Assembly (NCBI GenBank): GCA_050015355.1
Contig: JBEKBO010000013.1
Span: forward strand, 1 to 63,848
From: CAWBRT01 sp050015355
Lineage (GTDB): Bacteria > Acidobacteriota > Terriglobia > Terriglobales > Acidobacteriaceae
Reading direction: 5' to 3'
Length of the DNA: 63,848 nt
Shown here: positions 6,626 to 13,554 of the stretch, in pieces
Layout: every line of letters starts with the position of its first letter
Position numbering within the stretch: position 1 is the first letter of the stretch
The notes under the pieces: model-generated
The model's input: only the letters and a program-made list of their open reading frames with translations
Database searches by the model: none
Told to the model about the DNA's origin: nothing
Position numbers and translations under genes: made by a program

Positions 6626-8983
6626 ATGAAGCAAGAAGCCACCGTCAACCTCGTCGACGGCAAATCCATCAGTTTTGAAACCGGAAAATTGGCAAAGCAG
6701 GCACACGGCTCCGTCGTGGTGCGCACCGGCGAGAATGTGGTGCTCGCTACCGCCTGCGCCAACTCGTATCCCCGGCCGGGTGGGGGAGACTTTTTCCCGC
6801 TGACTGTCGATTACCGCGAATATACCTACGCCGGGGGCAGAATCCCCGGAGGTTTTATCAAACGCGAAGGCCGCTCCAGCGAACGTGAAACCCTGGTCAG
6901 CCGCCAGATCGACCGTCCCATTCGACCGCTCTTTCCCGAAGCTTTCCGTAATGATACCCAGGTGATCGCCCTCGTACTCTCAGCCGATTCCGAGAACGAT
7001 CCCGATGTTGCCGCCATCAATGGCGCATCCGCCGCACTGGCGGTTTCCGACATTCCCTTCCACGGACCTGTCGGAGCCGTGCGTGTCGGCCTGTTGGACG
7101 ACAAGTTTGTCATCAATCCAACCTACAGCGAAATCCGCGAAAGCAAGCTGAATCTGATGGTGGTTGGCACGGCCCAGGGCATCGTCATGATCGAGGCTGG
7201 GGCCAACGAAGTCCAGGAAGATCGGGTAGTTGACGCCATCGAATTCGGGCACGGCGAGATCAAGAAGATCTGCGCCGTCATCTCCGAGCTGGCACAGCGC
7301 GCGGGCAAGCCGAAGCGGCCGGTCGCGCCGGTCGAGATCGACGAGTCTTATCTGTCGGCTCTGCGCGCCAGGATCGGCGAGCGCCTGGCGGAAGCCCTGG
7401 ATACTCAGAAGCACCCGAAACTCGAGAGCTATGAGAAGGTCGATGCTCTGCTGGCGGAATTGGTGGCTGCCATTCCAGAAGAAGACGCCACCGAACGCGG
7501 CAAGCTTTCCAAATACTTTGAGATTTTGCGCGAGCGCATCTTCCGCGAGCAGGTTACGCACGAAAGACGCCGTCCGGACGGGCGCGCCTTCGACCAGATT
7601 CGCGATATCTGGATTGAGACCGGCGTACTGCCGCGTACTCACGGATCGGCGATCTTCACGCGTGGCGAGACGCAGGCGCTGGTGACGACGACGCTTGGCA
7701 CCGGCGAAGACATGCAGCGACTCGAACGCTTCGAAGGCGAAGCCAAGAAGCGATTTATGCTGCACTACAACTTCCCGCCGTTTTCGGTGGCGGAGGTCTC
7801 ATTCATGCGCGGCGCCGGCCGCCGCGAGATTGGCCACGGAGCACTGGCCGAGCGCGCGCTGTTGGCGGTGCTGCCTTCCGAAGAAGATTTTCCGTACGCC
7901 ATGCGCGTCGTCGCCGATATTCTCGAGTCGAACGGTTCGTCCTCGATGGCGTCAGTTTGCGGTGGCTCGCTCAGCATGATGGATGCCGGCATTCCGCTGC
8001 GCGCTCCCGTCGCCGGGGTTGCCATGGGATTGGTGAAGGAAGGCGATCAGTACGCGATTCTCACCGATATCGCCGGCGCCGAAGATCACTATGGCGACAT
8101 GGATTTTAAGGTGACCGGCACGAGCGAAGGCATCACCGCGCTGCAGATGGATATCAAGATTCAGGGAATTACGCCCCAGATCATGCGCGAGGCGCTGCAA
8201 CAGGCCAAGCGCGGCCGTCTGTTCATCCTCGACAAGATGAACGCGGTGCTCAGCGAAGCGCGCACCAAGGTTTCCGAATACGCACCGCGCTTCTACACCC
8301 TGCAGATCCCGACGGACAAGATTCGCGACCTCATCGGCCCAGGCGGCAAGGTCATCCGCGGTATTGTCGAGGCAACCGGCGTCAAGATCGACGTCGACGA
8401 CTCCGGCAAGGTGCTGGTCTCTTCGAGCGATGGCTCAGCCGCTACCAGAGCGCTGCAAATGATCGGCGAGATCACGGCGACGGCCGAGGTGGGCAAGACA
8501 TATCTCGGCAAGGTCTCGCGCTTGGCCGACTTCGGCGCTTTCGTGGAAATCTTTCCCGGCACCGACGGCTTGCTGCACATTTCTGAAGTTGCCGAGCACC
8601 GCATCAAGGACATCCGAGACGAATTGAAGGAAGGCGACCAGGTGCTGGTCAAGGTGCTGGCGGTGGAAGGCAACCGCATCCGTCTATCGCGCAAAGCCAT
8701 TTTGAAGGAACAGCGGGCAAAGATGGCTCCCCAGACCACCGGCGGTGTCGAGGGCAGTGTCGAATCCGAAGTGCCGGCAGTCGAGGCGGCCGGTACCATC
8801 ACCTTTGAAGGCGGTCATGAGGAGGCCGATGACGCCGGAGACGAGCCTAACTTCAACCGCGACGGCGTTGCTTCTCCCGCGCCACAGCGCGCTGGTGGAC
8901 CCGCAGGCGGGGGCGCTGACCGTAATCGCCGGCGTCCGCCGCGTCGTGGGCGGCGTCCGGGAGGCGGCGGCGGCTCCCGTTAA
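6626..8983 (+). CDS. pnp: Polyribonucleotide nucleotidyltransferase (PNPase)
   Basis: 785-residue 3'-5' phosphorolytic exoribonuclease and RNA polymerase, part of RNA degradation complexes. Two RNase PH-type domains flank an all-alpha linker. The second core has FMLHYNFPPFSV and the catalytic-side stretch DAGIPLRAPVAGVAMGL, then EDHYGDMDFKVTGT. The KH domain follows (IRDLIGPGGKVIRGI, about 567-581), then the S1 domain (GKVSRLADFGAFVEI, about 629-643). The last ~80 residues are a low-complexity acidic then Gly/Arg-rich tail (RNRRRPPRRGRRPGGGGG) that may bind RNA. The start has GGAAGGAACGAA directly upstream. It ends in a strong terminator. Confidence 0.97.
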   Translation: MKQEATVNLVDGKSISFETGKLAKQAHGSVVVRTGENVVLATACANSYPRPGGGDFFPLTVDYREYTYAGGRIPGGFIKREGRSSERETLVSRQIDRPIRPLFPEAFRNDTQVIALVLSADSENDPDVAAINGASAALAVSDIPFHGPVGAVRVGLLDDKFVINPTYSEIRESKLNLMVVGTAQGIVMIEAGANEVQEDRVVDAIEFGHGEIKKICAVISELAQRAGKPKRPVAPVEIDESYLSALRARIGERLAEALDTQKHPKLESYEKVDALLAELVAAIPEEDATERGKLSKYFEILRERIFREQVTHERRRPDGRAFDQIRDIWIETGVLPRTHGSAIFTRGETQALVTTTLGTGEDMQRLERFEGEAKKRFMLHYNFPPFSVAEVSFMRGAGRREIGHGALAERALLAVLPSEEDFPYAMRVVADILESNGSSSMASVCGGSLSMMDAGIPLRAPVAGVAMGLVKEGDQYAILTDIAGAEDHYGDMDFKVTGTSEGITALQMDIKIQGITPQIMREALQQAKRGRLFILDKMNAVLSEARTKVSEYAPRFYTLQIPTDKIRDLIGPGGKVIRGIVEATGVKIDVDDSGKVLVSSSDGSAATRALQMIGEITATAEVGKTYLGKVSRLADFGAFVEIFPGTDGLLHISEVAEHRIKDIRDELKEGDQVLVKVLAVEGNRIRLSRKAILKEQRAKMAPQTTGGVEGSVESEVPAVEAAGTITFEGGHEEADDAGDEPNFNRDGVASPAPQRAGGPAGGGADRNRRRPPRRGRRPGGGGGSR

Positions 8984-9016
8984 TTTTTTCGAGGCGGTAA
9001 TTCAGTAGTCAGGAAA

Positions 9017-9048
9017 CAGCCACGGCCGGTGCCGTGGCTGTTGTTTTT
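9017..9048 (+). terminator. Intrinsic terminator of pnp
   Basis: CAGCCACGGC (9017-9026), loop CGGT, GCCGTGGCTG (9031-9040), then TTGTTTTT. A perfect 10-bp stem with a U tract, 33 bases after the pnp stop. Confidence 0.93.
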
Positions 9049-9202
9049 GTCCGGAGATTTGGGGCAGCGACCAGCCAGGAAAGGTGTATCGCAGTGGCCG
9101 AGGGCGGTGTCCTAGAGTCATGCTGAGCGCAGCGAAGCATCCCAAGACACTGTCCGATTCCGCGCCGTTCTGGGTTTTATTGATGAATCATTCGGCTTGG
9201 TG

Positions 9203-9235
9203 CCCCACGTTCGCCCGCATTTGGCTAACGTGGGG
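9203..9235 (-). repeat. F1 palindromic repeat (nested in F3)
   Basis: Arms CCCCACGTT (9203-9211) and AACGTGGGG (9227-9235) around CGCCCGCATTTGGCT. Flanks read GGTG...TAGTT, so the element is the reverse complement of the copies at 15053 and 26168. Confidence 0.85.
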
Positions 9236-9256
9236 TAGTTCGACTGGTGCCCACGT

Positions 9257-9286
9257 CCCACATCTGCTAACTGCGGCAGATGTGGG
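9257..9286 (-). repeat. F1-like palindrome with changed arms (nested in F3)
   Basis: Perfect 11-bp arms CCCACATCTGC (9257-9267) and GCAGATGTGGG (9276-9286). Both arms differ from F1 consensus in a complementary way. The CTGCGG core and the GGGGCACC flank match other F1 copies. Confidence 0.7.
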
Positions 9287-9365
9287 GCACCGTCCGGGGA
9301 CCCGTTCGCTCAGGATGACACTCACGAGGTTTTCTAATTATGCGAAGTATTTCCAGGACGCCACA

Positions 9366-10112
9366 CTAGACCGATTTCAAGGTCAGTATTTCCTGAGCCG
9401 CTTGCCTTAGGCTGTCCGGCGTGCCGAGATCGTGCCAATAATATTCATCGGCGCCAAAGGAGACAATTTTTTCTCCGTGGGCAGCGAGGTGCAGATAGGA
9501 GGTGATGATGGAGAAGGCGCCTTCTTCCGTCATCTTCGCCAGCAGGCGAGGAGAAACAACGTGGATGCCGGAAAATGCCCGCGCCTGCAACTGCCCTGAA
9601 GATCGAACGATTTCAGGTTTCTCATCGGGGCCGGATCGCCGGCCACAGAGCTGAAGCTGTTCGTTGAAGAGCAAGTATCGGGAAGTCTCGCGGTCCTGCA
9701 CCGCCAGGGTGGCGAGAGCTTGCTGATCGACATGAAATTGCACCATGCGCCGAAGATCGATTGTGCTGATGACATCGACATTGTGCAAAATGAACGGTTC
9801 ATCAAGACGCTCGGAATCCTCGAGAAAAAACCAGGCGGCTTGCTTCAGGCCGCCGCCGGTGTCGAGCAAGACCTGCTCGCGAGAGACTTCGATCCGCAGG
9901 CCGAAGTTATCGTTTGCCTTCAGGAAATCGAGAATCATTCCGGCAAAGTGATGCACGTTAATGATCACCTCGCGAACCCCGCAGGCGCGCAGGCGGGAGA
10001 GCGCGATCTCCAACATGGTGCGGCCGGCGACCTCCACCAGCGCCTTGGGGCGGTCGTCGGTGAGCGGCCGCAATCGCGTACCCAATCCGGCGGCCAGAAT
10101 CATCGCTTTCAT
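9366..10112 (-). CDS. MurU-like sugar-1-phosphate nucleotidyltransferase
   Basis: 248 residues. The N-terminus KAMILAAGLGTRLRPLTDDR, followed by PKALVEVAGR, is the nucleotide-binding signature of glycosyl-1-phosphate NTP-transferases. LHNVDVISTIDL holds the metal-binding Asp region (usually DxD; here NVD). In Pseudomonas, MurU makes UDP-MurNAc from MurNAc-1-phosphate supplied by the kinase AmgK. Here the upstream gene, overlapping by ATGA at 10109-10112, encodes exactly that kinase type, so a role in cell-wall sugar recycling is well supported by context. GlcNAc-1-P or another sugar-1-P cannot be excluded. Confidence 0.85.
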   Translation of the reverse strand: MKAMILAAGLGTRLRPLTDDRPKALVEVAGRTMLEIALSRLRACGVREVIINVHHFAGMILDFLKANDNFGLRIEVSREQVLLDTGGGLKQAAWFFLEDSERLDEPFILHNVDVISTIDLRRMVQFHVDQQALATLAVQDRETSRYLLFNEQLQLCGRRSGPDEKPEIVRSSGQLQARAFSGIHVVSPRLLAKMTEEGAFSIITSYLHLAAHGEKIVSFGADEYYWHDLGTPDSLRQAAQEILTLKSV

Positions 10113-11536
10113 CTGCCCGGATTCTCCAATGCAAGATGCCGCACGACCACCTCGACCCCATTCGCGTCACGCAGGTGGTTTGCCAATTGCTCCGCCAGGT
10201 ACACCGAGCGATGCTGTCCGCCGGTGCAGCCGAATGACACCATTAAGTTCTTGAAGCCGCGCCGCTGGTAATCGCTCACGCTGGCTTCCACCAGCGACAT
10301 GACGCTGGCGAGAAAGCGATGCACGCTCTCCTGCTGAGTGAGATATTCGACCACCGGAGCGTCTTTGCCGGTGAGAGTTTTGAAGCGATCTTCGCGCCCG
10401 GGATTCGGCAGGCCGCGGGCATCGAAAACGAATCCGCCACCATGTCCGGTTTCGTCATTCGGCAAGCCGCGGTGAAATGAAAAACTGAAAATTCGCACGG
10501 TCAGATTTCGCGGTTCCGAAGCTATGGCCAGCAGCTTCTCCGAGGCCACCATGCTCTTGAACGCGTCCATCAGCGCCGGCAGCGCGATGGGCAACTCGAC
10601 GTTGTGCAGCAGCCAGCGCACGTTCTTCAGCGCATAGGGCACGCTTTGCAGAAACAGAGCTTTGCGCTCATAAAAACCGCGAAAGCCATAAGCGCCCAAC
10701 GCCTGCATGATGCGGACATAAACGTAGGCATAGTAGTGCCGCATAAACGCCTCGCGCTCAAACTGAACGAAAGCGGCAAGCCTGTCGAGATAGCAGTCGA
10801 GTAATTGCCGGCGCAACTCCGGCGGCAGATCGGCCTTGGCGTCGTATAAGAGAGAAGCGATGTCATATTGCAGCGCGCCTTTGCGGCCGCCTTGATAATC
10901 CACAAAAGATGGCTGGCCATCGCGCAGCATGACGTTGCGCGATTGGAAATCACGATAGAGAAAATAATCGCGGCCGGCGCTTAATAAGAACTTCGTCAAG
11001 CAGCCGAAATCGTCTTCCAGCGCTTGTTCATTGAAGGCAATGCCGGCGAGCCTGAGAAAATAGTATTTGAAATAATTCAGATCCCAGGCGATGGATTGGC
11101 CGTCGAAGCTGGCGCGCGGATAGCACACGCTGTAGTTCAGGTCGCGGCCGGCTTCGATCTGAAAGCGCGGCAGCACGGCCACGACTTTGCGATATGCTTC
11201 TACCGCCTGAGGAGCAATTTCCCCGCCGCTGCGATGCTGAGAGAGAAACTCAAAGAGCGTGGTGTCGCCCAGGTCTTCTTCGAGATAAGCGCCGTGGCTC
11301 AAGTCTTCGGCATAGATTTCCGGCACCGGCAGCCCGTGCCGCCGAAAATGCCTGGAGAATTCGAGGAAAGCGACGTTTTCTTCGCGCACGTCATACAGCA
11401 CGCCAATCGCACTGAGTTTCTCGCCGCCAAGCCGGACGATCTTGCGTCCCGAAGCGCCGAGCTGGCCCTGTAGCGGCTGCACGCGCTCGACCGGTGAGTG
11501 GAAATGCTGCTCAAATAGCTGCTTGAGGACGTCCAT
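10109..11536 (-). CDS. AmgK-type sugar kinase fused to a RapZ C-terminal domain
   Basis: 475 residues from ATG 11536 (MDVLKQLFEQHF); the frame is open to 11608 but the extra residues are unconvincing. Residues ~10-330 are an aminoglycoside-phosphotransferase fold: LEEDLGDTTLFEFL, catalytic loop YRDFQSRNVML (D196, N201) and the metal-binding Asp of FVDYQGGRKG (D213), matching the MurNAc/GlcNAc anomeric kinase AmgK. Residues ~344-475 are a RapZ C-terminal domain (FSFSFHRGLP, VFDARGLPNPG, VSFGCTGGQHRSVYLAE). In E. coli this domain binds glucosamine-6-phosphate and acts as adaptor for RNase E decay of GlmZ. The N-terminal RapZ ATPase domain is absent. The product is translationally coupled to the MurU-like gene by ATGA. 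Confidence 0.88.
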   Translation of the reverse strand: MDVLKQLFEQHFHSPVERVQPLQGQLGASGRKIVRLGGEKLSAIGVLYDVREENVAFLEFSRHFRRHGLPVPEIYAEDLSHGAYLEEDLGDTTLFEFLSQHRSGGEIAPQAVEAYRKVVAVLPRFQIEAGRDLNYSVCYPRASFDGQSIAWDLNYFKYYFLRLAGIAFNEQALEDDFGCLTKFLLSAGRDYFLYRDFQSRNVMLRDGQPSFVDYQGGRKGALQYDIASLLYDAKADLPPELRRQLLDCYLDRLAAFVQFEREAFMRHYYAYVYVRIMQALGAYGFRGFYERKALFLQSVPYALKNVRWLLHNVELPIALPALMDAFKSMVASEKLLAIASEPRNLTVRIFSFSFHRGLPNDETGHGGGFVFDARGLPNPGREDRFKTLTGKDAPVVEYLTQQESVHRFLASVMSLVEASVSDYQRRGFKNLMVSFGCTGGQHRSVYLAEQLANHLRDANGVEVVVRHLALENPGR

Positions 11537-11664
11537 GAAAATGATTTCCAGCCGTTCAGTTTTGACGTAAGTCGGCCTGGCTGTCACCAGCCACCACCAA
11601 GATAGCATCGAACGCGCGATCTCAAAATGGGGCAGATGCTAGGATGTTGGTGAAAGCAGGAAGA

Positions 11665-12558
11665 ATGGAAACAAACGGTATCCCTTTCTGGAAGGCTTCC
11701 GCCTGCGGCAATGACTTCTTGATTATAGAGGGCAAGTTCGCTCCAGCCCGGATCGAGGAGTTCACCCGAGTGATCTGCGATCGCCATGACGGAGTCGGCG
11801 CCGACGGCGTCGAGTGGGTCTACCCGGCCGCGGGCGAAAAAGATTTCGACCTTCGGATAAGTCTCATCAACGCCGACGGGTCGCACGCCGAGCTCTCCGG
11901 AAACGGCACGCGCTGCGTGGCGGCCTGGTACGCCGCCCAGCACTTGCCGGCCCCGCCCCAGCACGCGCAACTACAACGCGTGCCGGGGACCCCTACGAGC
12001 GGGACAGCGGTGCGCAAGGCCGAAGCGGTGCGCATTGCCACCGATGACGGGGTGAAGAGCTGCGAGCTGATTGCTCGAAACGGACGCGAGTTCATGTTTC
12101 GCACGGCGATGGGCTGCCCGCAGGTTGGCGAGGTGATTTCCATTCCGGTGCAGGGAAGGACCGTCAGCGGAGTTCCGGTTGTCATGGGCAATCCGCAGTT
12201 CCTGATCTTCGTGGACGAGTTCCCGCGCGACTGGCAGAAGATTGCCGCCGAGATTCAGTCTCACTCCGAGCACTTTCCGGAGGGCGTGAACGTGGAGTTC
12301 GTGCAGGTTTGCTCGGCAAGCGAGATTGCGATTCGCATCTTCGAGCGCGGGGTTGGCGAAACCAAGTCCTCCGGCACCGGCTCCTCGGCCTCCGCCGCCG
12401 CGGCCATTGCCGTCAAGCATCTGGAGAGCCGGTTGCAAGTGCACGCGCCCGGCGGAAGCCAGGTCGTCGAGTGGAACGGCCCGCGCAGCAACGGGAGCCG
12501 CGAGCTGTATCTCTCGGGTCCGGCGCGGCTGGTCTGTCGCGGCGAGTTTTTCGTTTAA
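11665..12558 (+). CDS. dapF: Diaminopimelate epimerase homologue lacking both catalytic cysteines
   Basis: 297 residues. DapF converts LL- to meso-diaminopimelate with two cysteines, one in CGNG and one in CGxG. Here the corresponding motifs are NADGSHAELSGNGTRC (Ser at 78) and ERGVGETKSSGTGSS (Ser at 236), so both Cys are Ser. Other family landmarks remain: ACGNDFLII, DRHDGVGADGV, VMGNPQFLIF and FPEGVNVEFV. Residues ~97-117 form an insertion (PAPPQHAQLQRVPGTPTSG) encoded by an F2 palindromic repeat at 11956-11988. The start is taken as ATG 11665 (AGGAAG just upstream); ATG 11644 is possible. It precedes ldcA-type and mpl genes. Active epimerase or PhzF-like isomerase remains open. Confidence 0.8.
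   Translation: METNGIPFWKASACGNDFLIIEGKFAPARIEEFTRVICDRHDGVGADGVEWVYPAAGEKDFDLRISLINADGSHAELSGNGTRCVAAWYAAQHLPAPPQHAQLQRVPGTPTSGTAVRKAEAVRIATDDGVKSCELIARNGREFMFRTAMGCPQVGEVISIPVQGRTVSGVPVVMGNPQFLIFVDEFPRDWQKIAAEIQSHSEHFPEGVNVEFVQVCSASEIAIRIFERGVGETKSSGTGSSASAAAAIAVKHLESRLQVHAPGGSQVVEWNGPRSNGSRELYLSGPARLVCRGEFFV
11956..11988. repeat. F2 palindromic repeat inside the dapF coding sequence
   Basis: Arms CCCCAGCACGCG (11956-11967) and CGCGTGCCGGGG (11977-11988), one mismatch, followed by ACCCC as in the intergenic F2 copies at 31610 and 60704. It is in frame and encodes roughly residues 98-109 of the protein, in a stretch absent from typical DapF. Confidence 0.8.
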
Positions 12559-12573
12559 CATTTTCGTTTAACA
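12548..12573 (+). repeat. 13-bp tandem duplication spanning the dapF stop codon
   Basis: TTTTCGTTTAACA occurs at 12548-12560, containing the TAA stop, and again at 12561-12573. Confidence 0.8.
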
Positions 12574-12582
12574 TTAACGTCC

Positions 12583-13554
12583 ATGATCACCGAGCAGCAC
12601 ATTCCAGCGGTAAAACCTCCCGCACTCCATGCCGGCGACACCATTGGCATCGTCGCGCCTTCGAGTGCCGTCGAACGAGAGGCGATCGATGCTGGTTGCA
12701 GGCGTCTGCGCGAACTCGGCTACAAACCTTTTTACCTGCCATCCATCTTCGACCAGGATCTCTACTTCGCGGGCACGGTGCAGCGGCGCGTGCACGAATT
12801 GCATGAGATGTTCGCGCGTCCGGAAGTTCGCGCGGTTCTGTGCGCCCGTGGCGGCTACGGCTGCAACTATCTGCTGCCGCACCTTGACGCGGAGTTGATT
12901 CGCGCCAATCCGAAGATTTTTGTCGGCTACAGCGACGCCACATGGTTGCTGGCGTGGCTGGCGGATCTCGGGCAAGTGGTGTTTCACGGTCCAATGGCGG
13001 CGAGGGGCTTCGCACAGGAAGACGGCGTCCACCTCGATTCGTGGCGCGCCGCCGTCTGCGGAGAGCCGTGCTCGCTGGAGTTCGGCCCGGACTCATCGGT
13101 CAAGCCGCTCGTCGCGGGCACGGCCAGCGGAGTGCTCTGCGGCGGGTGCCTTTCGATTGTGGCCGCATCGCTCGGCACGCCTTACGAGTTGGAAACCGAA
13201 GGCCGCATCCTGTTTCTGGAAGATGTGTCGACAAAGCCTTACCAGATCGACCGTATGCTGATGCAGTTGAAGTTTGCCGGCAAACTCGACGGCGTTCGGG
13301 GCATCGTCTTCGGGGAGATGCTCGATTGCGTGCAACTCGGCGGCCAGGAGTACTCGCTGCAGGACATCGTCTCCCGCATTGTGCGGAACCTTGGCGTCCC
13401 TGTCGCCTACGGAGTTCCTTCCGGCCACGTGGCGTGCGACAACGTGACGCTGCCCTTCGGGGTCAACGTCGAGTTGAGCGTCGCAAGTTCATCCGTGCAG
13501 TTGCACATGGACGCCGCCGCAACCCATTCCTCCGGACAAGCGCAGGGACGATGA
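12583..13554 (+). CDS. LD-carboxypeptidase (peptidase family S66, MccF/LdcA type)
   Basis: 323 residues. S66 enzymes remove the terminal D-Ala from muropeptide L-Ala-D-Glu-mDAP-D-Ala in the cytoplasm, making tripeptide for Mpl. Visible signature: GDTIGIVAPSSAVE at the N-terminus, VLCARGGYGCNYLLPHLD around residue 90 (nucleophile-elbow region with the RGGYG motif), KIFVGYSDATWLLAWL, VVFHGPM, and the C-terminal His region GVPSGHVACDN. It lacks a signal peptide, fitting cytoplasmic recycling. The stop overlaps the mpl start as ATGA (13551-13554). The ATG follows the duplicated dapF stop region by 9 bases and has no clear ribosome binding site. Confidence 0.9.
   Translation: MITEQHIPAVKPPALHAGDTIGIVAPSSAVEREAIDAGCRRLRELGYKPFYLPSIFDQDLYFAGTVQRRVHELHEMFARPEVRAVLCARGGYGCNYLLPHLDAELIRANPKIFVGYSDATWLLAWLADLGQVVFHGPMAARGFAQEDGVHLDSWRAAVCGEPCSLEFGPDSSVKPLVAGTASGVLCGGCLSIVAASLGTPYELETEGRILFLEDVSTKPYQIDRMLMQLKFAGKLDGVRGIVFGEMLDCVQLGGQEYSLQDIVSRIVRNLGVPVAYGVPSGHVACDNVTLPFGVNVELSVASSSVQLHMDAAATHSSGQAQGR

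Larger units (their letters stand above)
9117..9364. repeat. F3 composite repeat carrying two nested F1-type palindromes
   Basis: The left end GTCATGCTGAGCGCAGCG (9117-9134) and the right block from GTTCGCTCAGGATGACAC (9304-9321) through the CCAGGACGCC end (9353-9362) are shared with a second copy at 37457-37634. The right block matches that copy over about 60 bases. Palindromes at 9203-9235 and 9257-9286 sit between the ends. This explains the whole gap between the pnp terminator and the murU-like gene. Confidence 0.7.

Noticed and set aside
9084..9410. 108-residue plus-strand open frame after pnp
   Set aside because: It lies within the F3/F1 repeat composite and overlaps the end of the murU-like gene.
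12942..13550. Longer N-terminus for mpl
   Set aside because: Arg-rich out-of-frame reading of the LD-carboxypeptidase gene; the Mpl family start is at 13551.
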